This document shows positions 22,207 through 34,109 of a stretch of 64,000 nt of DNA, one piece after another. The translations under genes were made by a program, and so were the position numbers. Within the stretch, counting starts at the first letter, position 1, and each line of letters starts with the position of its first letter. The DNA lies in NCBI GenBank assembly GCA_003999685.1, contig CP021223.1:2046001-2110000 (forward strand), in the 5' to 3' direction. The notes beneath the pieces are model-generated. The model saw nothing but the letters and a program-made list of their open reading frames with translations, ran no database searches and had not been told where the DNA came from. The stretch is from Taiwanofungus camphoratus. Lineage: Eukaryota; Basidiomycota; Agaricomycetes; Polyporales; Taiwanofungaceae.

Positions 22207-25200
22207 GTGCAGAATACACTACCTCTCTTGTCTCGTGCAGCTACTCCAATGCTCCATCATCGACACGTTCGCCTTTCGCCCGTGTCTGCTAATGGGACTC
22301 CAGCTCAACATGTTCCTACCATTTGTCTTATCTCCGCCACACCGTCTGTGACGGGCTCAGCTTCCGATGCCAGTACATCTTTTTCTTCAGTTGCGCCTTT
22401 TGCATCATCGCCTCTCGCTCCACGCACTGACTCGCAAGCTCCTCGCAAACGTTTGGTTCCAAAGAAGTCCAAACTAGGACTGCTCGGAGGAGCGGGGAAA
22501 GCGAAGGAGAAGGCAACCAAGGACTTCTCAGATGTCGTATGACGTGTGGGTGGCGGAACTGCATCAACGGGTCGGAGCGGGTTCGAGATCTATGTAGACC
22601 ATGCAGACGACTCTGACCTCGGTGAAATTGTGGTAGTTAAGAAGAAGAAATCGAGGTTGGGCCTAGACGGCATGAAGTGGGGCGCGCTCAGTGAGGTAAC
22701 GAACATCCCGTCTGTACCGAAGGAAAGTAAGCAGCCTACGGAGCATCTATTGAAAGTGAAAGGAGATGAGAGCCAAAAGTGGTGGAGCATCGGGTGTGGA
22801 AGGAAGGATTCGAAAGAAAAGAGCAAAGAGAAGACCTGCGAGAAATCGCAGCCGCAAATCCGCTCACAGAGTAAGTTGACTCATGTATTGGGGGCTATAC
22901 CGCTGACTGATTTGTGCCTAGCTCCTGAGCCCGCGAAGTCACTAGAAACGCGTGCCCGCTTCAATTCGCTGGACTCCGGAATCATGCTCTCAAATCTGAC
23001 ACCTAAAGAAGTACTCCAGGATACTACTTTGTCAGTGCGAACCACGCCGCAACCCCCTTCAGTTATCTTGGATGCCAGTGCTGGAAAACCTTCAGACACC
23101 ACCAACGACCTTCTGGCTCCAGCCGCTGTTCCAGCTAACGGTTCAATTGCAGTGCGGGCTATCAAGTCCATGAGGTCGTTAGCACGGATGGCCAGTTGGG
23201 CACAATTGACGAATACTAACAATGGAGAGAAGGAGGGAGGTGGGTCCGCTAACGCCAACACGAACACCATCAACAGCACTAAGGTGAAAGCGAAGGAGAA
23301 AGAGAAAGATAAAGGGGATGGGGAGAAAAAGAAGAAGAAAGAAAAAGAAAAAGAGAAGGAGAAGGAGAAGACGATCCGTTACTCGGGAGTAGCTTCGAGG
23401 CGGGTGCTCTGAGCACACAAGGGAGCCCTGCACCACTACCTGCCATCTCTAGAGAAGAACCGACCAAGGCCCTTGGCAAGAAGAAGCAGAGCGTCCTAGG
23501 CCTTGGTTTGCCCTCAACTATGAGGTTGATGACTGTCCGCAACACTTCGTTGTCATCACACTCGTCAGCGGATCGCCTCCCGCTTCGAGCCAGCTGTCTG
23601 TTGACTCAGCCCATCTCATCATGAATGCCCAGGGTCGGCCTACATCTGTTGCTTCGAACGGCTCCTCGCTTTGGCCCCCATCTACCGCCTCTGCTGTGTC
23701 CGTATTCTCGGGGCGCTCGGCGTGTTCATCCTCGAGCTCCGTCGTTTCTGTGCGCTGGAATGAGGCAGGGATCTGGTCCTCGAAGGAGATGCAGAGGAAA
23801 GAGAGGAAGAGCCGCGAAAAAGAATCCAAGACTACAAGAGGTGTTAAGGAAAGTCACAGAAGCTCGGAGTCTAGGAAGCGCAAGACCATTATGGAAATCT
23901 TCCCTGAGGCTGAGCTACAGAGACCTCCATCCATGTCGCCTCCGTCGGTGGCTGAGCAACCCATAGTCACTGTCGAGGAGGCAACGATGGATGGTCATTC
24001 AGATCATACTGAAGAGCGTAGTATTGAGACTCCCATGAAGCATGCCCGTCTTCGACCTGTCTCTGAGCAAATGTTGGGTAGAGCGAGGCCTCAAGCAATA
24101 TGTGATGATGGAGACGGTCAGTATCTGAATTTTTGCTGACAGTTTTTGGTGCTCAATCTTTGTTGTTCAGGCGTCCTATCAATCCTGGATGCTGCGACTA
24201 ACGATCTAGCTTCTTTAATCAACCGTTTGGATTTGGAGGCCACACCAGCCAGCAGTACGAAGACATCACTGGTCAAGCCTGTCTGGCTGTAGAACAATGA
24301 TGAGAGTCCCATCAAGAAGCGAATCTTTGGTACAGGTAGTCCTTTGAAGACCGAGTTACGCGAGAGTAGTGCCTCCATCAGCTCTCTTCGACCTTATGGC
24401 CAAACCTTCACAGCAGGCGCCGCAGGAATGCAGCAACCATCGTATCCCAAACCCATGATCGGTCAACAGATTGCTCCGTGGTCTGAGCTCAACTGGGAAG
24501 TATCACCCAGGAAAGCACCCACGAGAACTACGGTGACTACCCGTCTGACTCACAAGCGTACCTTGACGCCGGTTCCTGCAGCTGAACCTCCTCTTGTGTT
24601 CCAGCCGCTATGCCCTGCGAAAGCCAAGTCTCCACCCATAGTGGCTATGGCGCCATCACCATCTCCGAGTACGGTCACGCCGCCTGTCAGCAATCCTGAG
24701 GGGGCCGCTCCTTCATCAGCCACGTTCGGTTCGAGGCCCTCTAAGGTCGGATTGAGATCATCGAACGGCGAAGACGAGTCCGTGCCTTCGCCGACTCCTG
24801 TATTCAAGAGGAGCACTGGTGATGTCGGGAGGGGCTCATCTCTGGTGGCCATCAAGGGCAAGATCAACCAGAGAAGTTTACGGAAGTCCCTTGATAATAG
24901 TGGTATTCCCATCTCTCCTGAGGCAAGGAAGGGCCTGGGACTAACCGGGACTATGAGAGGGTCTCCTTCTACTGAACCTCCTGTAGATCCTGAGGATCCG
25001 GATTCTGATATTCCTGATGAGTTGCAAGTGATCCTATCCGGCCAGTCCGATGAGGAGTGCACGAAATGTTTAGATGACACGCTTTCCTTCCGAGGACTTT
25101 CCGCACCGTCGTCTCCAGTTGAATCACCCGAATTGCCGCTTCCGCAGACTGAACTTCCAGGGGACACCGCCAATGTTCCGCCTGTCCCGCTCTTCCAGCT

Positions 25201-28200
25201 CTATGATGAGGAAGCCAACCAAGCGGACATTGATGAAGGAGGGAACGGATCATCTTCTGAGGATGACACCAAGAAGTCTTTTGACTTCACAGGGGAGTTA
25301 CAGAAACTCAACGAGTCTGGTGCCTCGGACAGGCGCAGCTTCGTGGAGCAGTTGGAAAATGCTTTCCGTACCCCTGCAAGGATTGAACTCGGTTATGGCT
25401 TAGGTGAGCAGTTAGGCCTCAAGGAGAAATTTTTGGCGGTACCTCCAGTGCCGGCTCTTCCGCCTGCTTTTCGTCGCGCCCCACCAGAAGATGTAGCCCC
25501 GCAGAGCGATCCAGACCCGGAAGGCCGATCAGCTCTGTATGACGATTTGATGAGCCCTCCATGCCTGGATTCTGGTGTTTCTGAGGATTTTCGATTCTTC
25601 ATGGACGAAGGGACGGAGGACGAATGTAGAGTTTATCCGGCAAGTACGCGTTCTGGCTCCATGCGCTCTAAGGCATCAGACGGGCAGTTGAACGTCGATT
25701 TCAAGTTCGGCGGCAAGCCATCTGTTCCTGAGACTGTTGAGGAGAGGCAGGCAAAGCCTATGACATTGTCAGATATTATCCCGCCACTGTCTCACATTCG
25801 CTCTCCATCTCAGCCGTCCGATGTCGAGGAGGACAGTTCTGTGCTCAGATCTATCATGGCGAAGGCATCAGAGATTGCACCAGCCGTTCCCCGGCCTCGA
25901 CTTCATTCTGATTCCAGCTCCAAACGACGTGCACGAGAGGTAAGGCAAGTTCCACAAACCTCTGAGTCCCATTTGAGTCATTCTCGAAATGCATCTGAAG
26001 CGAGTTTCACTGGTTTTGAATCTTTCGACGAGGTTAGACGAGGGTTCGAATTTGGTCCCAATCGACCAGCATTCTATCCGTCTCCAGGTGCATTTTCGCG
26101 ACTGACGCATGGGCGGGAAGATTCGGTATTCAGCATCGCATCTGAATCATCGTATGGTGCTGTCGTGCACTCTGGCTCCGCGGATCCATTTGGCTATGGT
26201 CCCAGTCGTCCTCCGTCGATCAACGCGATGTTAATGTCCATGTCAGTAGATGACACATTCTCCTTCATCCACAGAGACTACCATCGTCAACGTGTGGACA
26301 GCGACGCCTCGAGCTTTTACTTCCGAGCTCCTGGATCTACCCAGGTGTCATATCCTTCCAGGCGTGGTCATCGTCGTCATGAGTCCGGCATGTCTATCGC
26401 GTCAAACGGACCGCCGATCAGTTTATACAATCGTAGCTTCGGGGCACACAGACGGAATGACTCTGGTACCAGTGTCAGCTCTGTGGCGCACTCGTATGCT
26501 ATGTATGGTGCTCATGGGGGTCGTGCGGCGTGGGCTCGTCATCGCCACGACGCTTCGATCGATTCGCAGTGGAGTGACTTCTCAGCGCATCGGCTTGGTC
26601 GTCCTGGGCTAGGAGACAAGATGTTCGATAACGATCATGGCATGCCCCTCACTGCAATATCAGCCTCTCCGCCTGAGAGCGTCGCGGGTGAATCGCTCAA
26701 TCACCGCCCGTCTTGGGAGTCATTCTCAGACGAGGCCAGGAAGTCGTTCATGGATGGTTCACTATTCGAAAAGACCACAAACCGGACATCGGTCTCCTCA
26801 GATTCGGTCTTTGGTTGCGATCAATCTTATTCGCAACATGGTCATCAGCTACCGACTCATCAGTTCCGCCCTCTTTCCATGATGAGCGAAGCAAGTGTAC
26901 ATAGTCCACGGAAGGAAGATGACACAATGATCACTGTAAGTTTCTCTATTTACATTTTATGAATCAATCTGATGTGTCTCGATAGATGCTAGACGGTGAT
27001 CGTGTTCGTCGTCGGTCAATTAGCTGGTTGATTGGGACTTCTCCTTGTGTCAGGGTTGAGAAAATGCAGCGCTCAGCGCTGCCCCAGGCTGTTCTTCAAT
27101 TCAGGCAGGAAGATGTCCAGAAGGTTGACTCTCCAAACAAAACGAGACTGATAGAGAAGCCTTCAATCGCCTCTACATCATCTCGTCAATTCGGTGGAGA
27201 ACGGATGATCATGGCACGCAAGGGGCTCTTAGAACGGCAGAGTCTAGAGGATAGTGCTTTCATGGCTCACAGAGAGGATCTACTCGTGTCTTGTGAGTCG
27301 CAATCATTGTATTGGAAACATGCCCCGTTCATGTATACTAATATGACATTGAAGTACGCTCGCGTTCCATCTTCTCTCGACCTGAACCTGGCTCACGGTC
27401 GCGTTCAAGCACTGTCTCCAGTTCAGGAGCTGAGACGCCTCCCTTGTCGAGTTCAGATGGTTCTTCCCAGTCTAGCGGTTCACAATCTAGCATTGATCTT
27501 GGCCATTTAAATGCCCTCCTGACCAACTCCACGTATCCAAGTAGTGGTGTCGCAAGTGCCAGAGCCAGAGCCAGAGCTCGAGGTACTGGGCACCGTCATC
27601 GTATTTCTCAGGCACGTGCATCACGATCATCGGTTTATGAGATTATCCAGGAGGAATCCTCTGTGGCAAGTTCACCATCTCCTATCAAGCCATTAGGGCC
27701 GGAGACAGCTTCTCCTCTCGTCTGTGACTCAGTCTTCATTGTTGATGGCGACACTGAATCCATGCCGAGCGATTGGGACGAGGAGCATGGCATAACAACC
27801 TTGCAAAGGTATTATGCCCTGCGAGATGAGGCACAGGAAACAGTGGTTGAGAGCAAACAGACCTGGGTGGACACCCCGTTCTCAATTTTCGCAGTCCAAT
27901 GTGAGTGTCGAGCGTCTTCGTCTAGTCCTCTGCTGAATTTCATATTGCAGCTTTCCATCCTCCCAGAAACCGAGAGGGAATGCGAGCAATGCTAGAGCAT
28001 TCCCAAAAGAATTACGGACCACTTCCCTCGGACCTCCATCCTCGTCGTGTTCGTTCTCGCACTTCATCAAGAGCGTCGCCGTACCCTATCCGAATCATAA
28101 GGTCGTCACTATCTCCCGAACAGTTGTGACGGTCGGTTGGGGAGCTTCCTCACGACGTTCCTACCAGCGAACATCTCGCAATATCCTCTCAAGCTGTCCT

Positions 28201-28489
28201 TCAAAAGGTTCCTGTCAACGGCAATGTCAAGACAGTCTCCCCACCAGCCGCTCTGGAGGTGATCAAACCTTTTACACCCTTCGCCATTGATTTCGAGCCA
28301 TCCAAGCTGGGCAAGAACCTCGGCCAGCCGCCCCTTCCTACACACCCACGAGCGACATCTAGTGCTCGTTGCACCACTCATGGTCGGTCTAAACGCAGTA
28401 CAGGAAAGTTCAATTCCAATGATCAGAAGGAGAACGTCAGTCAAGGAACGCCCTTTATGTAAGATTTTTCGCACGTAACACAATACCAT
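22207..28489 (+). pseudogene. Broken large Ser-rich protein gene (uncharacterised)
   Basis: A long, mostly in-phase series of exons encoding a low-complexity Ser/Pro/Lys-rich protein of roughly 1900 residues that I do not recognise. Segments include KKSKLGLLGGAGKAKEKA, RAIKSMRSLARMASWAQL, a Lys/Glu tract (23280-23370), GRPTSVASNGSSLWPP and an 870-codon frame (24344-26962) with repeated RRHESGMSIAS-type and HRRNDSGTSVSS-type runs. The 3' exons contain RRRSISWLIGTSPCVRVEK and QRYYALRDEAQETV. Damage: TGA at about 22540, a frameshift near 23390, TAG at 24290 (WL*NNDESPIKKR) and TGA at about 28128. Introns remain. It is probably a captured host gene. It has no catalytic motif and looks disordered. 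Confidence 0.6.
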
Positions 28490-28790
28490 TTCTCATGACT
28501 TTGCAAGTCCCTCTGAGACTCTCAGACTCAATCGCCTTTTGACGTCTTTGCACACGAGTATATGTAGCGGTTCTGATAGTGGGGTCATAGGGGTCGGTTA
28601 GGTACGTCAGATGCTCTTTCACTTACGTGACTTCTCTTCTAAGTGTGTTCTATTACTCTTTACTTATTCTTAGAAAGCTACGAGAATCAAGGCCTAGTCA
28701 TCAGGCGCAAATGTTGGTGGCAAATTGTGTACGCACTGTATATATTTACACTAGCATGAGAAGGCCCGTAGTCCCAACTCCCATTTCTCG
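28490..28790. other. Spacer inside the hAT element
   Basis: No gene was recognised. It lies upstream of the small accessory gene and could carry its promoter. Confidence 0.4.
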
Positions 28791-29498
28791 ATGCAACGCT
28801 CCACTGACACAACCCGTTCTCAGCCCAACAACAATCCATCAGGGCTATTGACGGACGTATGGATGAATGGTCCACACAGAAGCTTAGCCGTAACAGCGAT
28901 ATCTGTCCCAGAATCGGACTCTTTTGTACGTGATTCAAAGTATATAGGAAGTGTCTTCACACTTACAAGAAGTCATTCACAGATACATCTCTCCGCTACT
29001 GATCTGGTCATCCCACCTGACAGACAGCTCAACCATCCTGTCATCCTTGCGAAAATGACCGAAGCACAGCAACAATTATTAAAGGATTTTTTTGACCTTT
29101 TGCGTTCCTCTGTCACGAGAGCTCACAGACGGGTGGATTGGTGTCATGTCTGGCACATGCTACAATCTGTTGTTCTTCAAGACAATTGTGAACATGAGCT
29201 AGATTCATTTCTGAAGTGGGTCCGAATTGAATATTTTGTAAGCTTACATTTATCTCTCAAGATGTTACGTCTGAGATAAGAACAAATTTAGAGGCTGTTG
29301 CACGCTGACTCAAACATGAACGCAGATTCATCTACTGCGGTGTCTGTCAATTTGAAATCTGATACTAGTACTACTGTCGAAAACGAGGAGAATTCTCTAG
29401 GTAGCTGCACTAATGAAGATATGGACTTACCTCAGCTATTGACGCCATCAGACTCGGGTGAAGAGGATGAGATTGATGGCAGGTTTGAATGTATGTAG
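28791..29498 (+). CDS. Small second gene of the hAT element (unknown function)
   Basis: Three exons fit well. Exon 1 ends PESDSF before GTACGT at 28926; exon 2 starts IHLSATDLVIPPDRQLNH after CAG at 28980; the second intron is 29238-29291. The product has about 198 residues. The centre is helical and rich in Trp/His/Leu (LLKDFFDLLRSSVTRAHRR, DWCHVWHMLQSVV); the C-terminal third is acidic with Ser/Asp/Glu. No known domain was recognised. It ends about 150 bp before the transposase start on the same strand and has no stop inside its frames, unlike the cargo genes. A role as accessory protein in transposition is a guess from position. Confidence 0.5.
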
Positions 29499-29645
29499 AG
29501 TACAATTTCTCCATTATTACGTGAATCACAGTGAGGTTTGGGCATCTTCGCCTCGTGTAAATCTTGCGGAAGGTGTGTGGCTTGCCAGGCATTTTTGCCA
29601 TATATACTGAGATGTTACTTGTAAGTTAGGTGCAATACTACTAAC

Positions 29646-32600
29646 ATGGCTAAGCACCGAAATGGACATGGCAGACACAGCCGCAAAACTCGTATAGCAT
29701 CCTCTAAGGCCTCGTCAGAAGAGGATTTTAACCTTGATGTATCTGGCGGATCCGAGTCATCTCGAAGAGAGATGATGCAGAGCAAGAATCCCCAGCCTCA
29801 TCCCCGTGGTCATCTGGATTCCGCAGCTGCAACTGCAACTGGTTCAGTTGCCGATTCTGAACCTACTCCTCCTAGTTCTAGAAGCACGGCCCATGACATT
29901 AATTTCTTTTTTGAGAAAGTAGCTCCTCGCGACAGAAATGACAAGACCAAGCGAACTGTTTGTAAGCTGTGCAAGTAAGTCAATTCAGAACGTATTGAAG
30001 CTAAAGTTCAACTAATATTGTTATGACGGCTTAAAAAGACAGTCACATGAGTCTACCTTGTCAACATGGCCCGAGAGCCGTAGATACATGTTCTCAACCT
30101 CAACCTCAAACACATCCTTACGCGTTCACTTGGAGAGATATCATGAAGATATCTACTTATCGAAGTGTACCGAGTTCGGCTGGTTGATGCAACTGCCGAA
30201 GAGAAGGGAGCGCGAAAAGGAGGCCAAGGCTCTCTCAGTGAAGGCGGAGCAACTCGCAGCCATCAACCAGAGTGGTGTCAGTCGGGGGTTATTCTCTTTG
30301 TCGGAATTTCACCAGCACCTAATAAGATTCATAGTTGCTGATGACCAAGTACAGAGTCAATTTATTATTTCTGCTTCCCAGTGCTAATAAAAGTTATCTA
30401 GTCACTTAATGTTGTCCAATGCCCAGAATTCCGCAGTCTTCTCCTATACCTGCGTGAAGATCTGCAGGAGAAAGATATACCCCGTCGCACGAAGGTTCGT
30501 GAGTTGATAATCAAAGCTTGGAAGATAGGGTTTGATATGCTTAAGGATGATCTCACGGTACGTTTTCAAAACCATTTGCGTACTTATGGCACGCTCACAG
30601 CTGTGCTTCCCAGCATGCGATCGGCAAAATCAGCTTCACTCTGGACATTTGGTCTGATCAAAGACGTCGCCCATACCTTTGCCTCACAGGTCACTGGATA
30701 GCCAGGGACAAGTTAACAAAATCTCTACTTCTAAAAGCAGGTCTGCTGGCCTTCCATCGTATATTCGGAAAACACGATGGAAAAAACCTTGCCAAGATTG
30801 TTTTAAAGCTGCTTGATCGTGCAGGCGTGACTGTCAGGGTAAGCACCCCACTCCCTTAGTCAGCTCCATTGTTGACCGCTCAAAACACGTTCAGATCGGA
30901 CATTTTACACTCGACAACGCCAGTAACAATGAAACATTCCTTAAGGAGTTTGAGACCTTGCTTCGCCCTCGAGAGATTATCTTCGATAGCCAGGATAATC
31001 GAATTATGTGTTTTGCTCACGTTATCAATATTGCTTGTCAACATGTCATTGATGAAATGACAGATAACAAGCACCCTGACATGAACACTGACGATTCTGA
31101 TTCAGAGCTCTCGACGGACTCTCTTGTCACCCATCAACGTGAACGCGAGCGTCATCCAATTGCACTGGGTTGCGCAATCGTGCAAGCATTACGTTCTTCT
31201 GGAAAGCGTCGTGACGACTTCGATGATCTGATCAGTAACGGTAATGCGAAGGGCTGGTTCCAGGTCGGTGACCCTCCTATCATAGTTCGAGTGCCCCCAC
31301 TCCAACTATTGAGAGACGTCAAGACTCGTTGGGACTCAGTATATTATATGATTAGATGTTTACTTGAATTGCGTCCGGTAAGCTCATCCTGCGACTTGTA
31401 ATTTGCGGCTCTCATTGTCTCTAAATAGGCAATTGATCATTTCGTTGAGAGCCCTAATCAGAAGGACCTGTCACAACTCAAATTGACTGAGTTGCAGTGG
31501 TCTGCATTAACTGATTTCGGAGTTATCTTATGTGTGAGTTTTGCGTTATAGCTTCACTCAAGCACCACTGACAGCCTGAGCAAATTTCAAGATTCCCCAT
31601 CGTGTACAACAGATCATGTCTAGTGAACTCAATCCAATTCTGTCAGGCTCGATTCCGTCATTTGAGACCTTTATGACGAGTTGGGAGCGACTTGCTGAGA
31701 AGAAACCTCATCTCGGAACATTCACCAAAGTCGGATTAAAATGGGCAACAAAATACTATTCTCGCATGGATTGTACACGTGCATACATCATTTCAATGCG
31801 TGAGTTTTCTATTCTATCATTGATTTTATCCTTATTCTTATGCCGGAGGGCATAGTTCTAAACCCCACTGTGCGTTTGTCTTGGATTCACAACCATTGGG
31901 AGGACAGCTACGTTACTGATGCGGTTTTCAAAATCAAATCCATGGTATGACTTACTTTTACTCAAACCCTGGTAAATCCTGACTTATAAAAAATTAGATG
32001 AACGAATACCGTGAACGGGCAGAGCATGCCAGAACAATGCGTGATACAGATGTGGGCAGGGCCAGTGGGACCAATCGGTCCAATCCCACTGGCATCGGTG
32101 GAGATGCGTGGACAACGCTTGCGTCGCAGTATGGGTTTAGTGATCTGGTAATCGGCGATGATGAGAGTCAATCCCACCAGCAGACGGTCGAAGAAGAGTA
32201 CATGGCGTACACGACCGCTGCACCCTCACCAAAAGGGATGAACATTCTCAAATTCTGGGAGGTCAGTGTTTGACCGTTGCTGATCCAGATACACATGCTT
32301 ACCTTGCGCACATTAGGCTAATGAAACCACATTTCCGACGCTCTACTCGATGGCAATGGACTACTTACCAATCCAGGCCTCTTCTGTTCCAAGCGAGCGT
32401 ATCTTCTCATCCAGCGGTGAAACGGACACCAAGAAGAGGAACCGTATTAAACCAGTCCTGATGGAAGCCCTTCAGATGCTCAAGTTCATGATCAAGAAGG
32501 AGCGCCTGAACTTCACCGCTGGTTGGATTACGTCTGAGAAAGCAATGTTGGAGACGGAGAACGTCGAAGACCAGGACCTTCTTGCCCAGCTATTTGAGGG

Positions 32601-32697
32601 CAACAAGGAGGATTCCATCGACAAACTTATTGGTGTTCTTGGTGAGGATGACTCTGATGATGACTTGGACATCGAGCCGTCTCAAGTTCAGTTGTAA
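29646..32697 (+). CDS. hAT-family transposase
   Basis: Catalyses cut-and-paste transposition of its element. About ten exons join cleanly. First comes a Ser-rich N-terminus, then a BED-type zinc finger split by an intron (INFFFEKV, TVCKLC, later TSLRVHLERYH). The catalytic core includes FTLDIWSDQ with the first Asp (about 30640), IGHFTLDNASNN with the second (about 30900), CFAHVINIACQHV and VKTRWDSVYYMI. The C-terminal hAT dimerisation block is MDYLPIQASSVPSERIFSS, then RIKPVLMEALQMLKF (32350-32520), with an acidic tail. No stop or frameshift was found once introns are removed, so it could be functional. The third catalytic residue, a Glu, cannot be assigned with certainty by eye. Confidence 0.87.
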
Positions 32698-32842
32698 TTA
32701 TGATACTTTCAGTACTGAACCTGAATCTCGTCACCTCACTCTGGCTTATGGTATGTAGATTGGTTTATGATGTACTTCTACACACTACCTTATCTACCAT
32801 ATCGATACGTTTTTCTCCCGTCTTCTCGAGAAGCCACCCATC

Positions 32843-33830
32843 ATGGCTGCGGTGATGACACCGACGACTGTGAGAAATGGTTTGGTAAGCGCTGCAGGCT
32901 ACCACGTCGAGATTGCGAGTGGCGGACACCACAACTTCTGTGTTGACAAGCCTCAAGCATTCATAGAGGAGTTTTTCAAGAGTTATCCGCTGGTGACTGA
33001 GCAACTTCTTGCTTCGGAGGGCAAAGCTTACTTCCTCACCATCTCGCAGTGGCCTGGACAGAAACCAGTCCCATTCATTCCGGTTCTTGATGCTGATTTT
33101 GAGGTTTGGTTCAAGAAGGTACGTAACATCACAGTACTGTGTGCGTCGATTATAACATCAGCTTCAGGATTCGCTGTGGGCAGCTGAGGACATCGAGGCT
33201 GTCTTTGACCAGGACAGAGATACATGCAAAGCTGAGGCCCGCATCATCTCTGTGATAAACACTGATGCTGGGAAAACGGTGAAGGTCAAAGGCTTCGTGA
33301 TGCGAGATTCTAAGCCCGTTGTGGAGGTCGTTTCTGCGTTCTTATACTGTGGCCACTATTCTGACTATCACAACATGTTCGAGCTTATTGAGGAGCCTGA
33401 TTACGAAGTCGAACTCGCGACTGAAGCTGCTGTTGGTGTTTTTGCAATCGAAGGAATGGTTCGACTGGGACGATGAGTCGAAACCGCTTCAGGCTGGCAC
33501 AACCCTCATTTTCCGTGTCAAGTCTGAGGTGACGTACCGTAACAAGACTTGCTACAAGTCAGTATCGGTTTCTGGTGACGTTTTCGTACGTGATCAAATT
33601 CAGCAGCCGGTGAAGGTTGGCTCCGTGGATTTCCTCCAGGACGACAGTCGAGGCAACCCTGTTGTTGCATATCTCCAGCGCAACGGCAAACCGCAGGGTT
33701 TGCCAAGCCCCTTGTCAAACGATGGTTACACAATGACCACATCGGGCGCCACAGTCTTTGGCTCCCCGGCTTCCAATGAGCCATACTCCAAGGTTTCGGG
33801 CGATTACAATCCCATCCATGTAGGCACATG
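32843..33830 (+). pseudogene. Fatty-acid synthase fragment A (enoyl reductase to dehydratase)
   Basis: Starts with [21 protein letters not shown] of the fungal FAS enoyl-reductase region. An internal deletion then joins GGHHN to [20 protein letters not shown] and [14 protein letters not shown]. The dehydratase/hot-dog region follows (SVSGDVFVRDQIQQPVKVGS, SNEPYSKVSGDYNPIH). A frameshift is present near 33440 (FAIEG against KEWFDWDDESKPL). At about 33826-33831 the sequence changes abruptly to BRR2. The same gene type resumes at about 37446. In an intact gene this part builds the beta-half of type I fungal FAS in the cytosol; here it is cargo debris. Confidence 0.85.
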
Positions 33831-34078
33831 ACGTTGTTCGCAGTGCCGCAGACACCGTATTGGAGACGCTGAAAAATGAGAACCTGAAGGACTTCGACAA
33901 GAAGAAGGAGGTACAAGAAGTTGTCGGGCCCATCTCAAATGAGTCTTTTGCTCAGCTTCTCAACTTGTCGAAGAAGATCACGGATTACGGTGCGGAGGAT
34001 GAGACAATGGTCGATCCCGACATGGAACGCAAAGACGCCGAGATAGACGACGAGACGGGCGTTGCAGCCGTATTTGAT

Positions 34079-34109
<31 letters not shown>

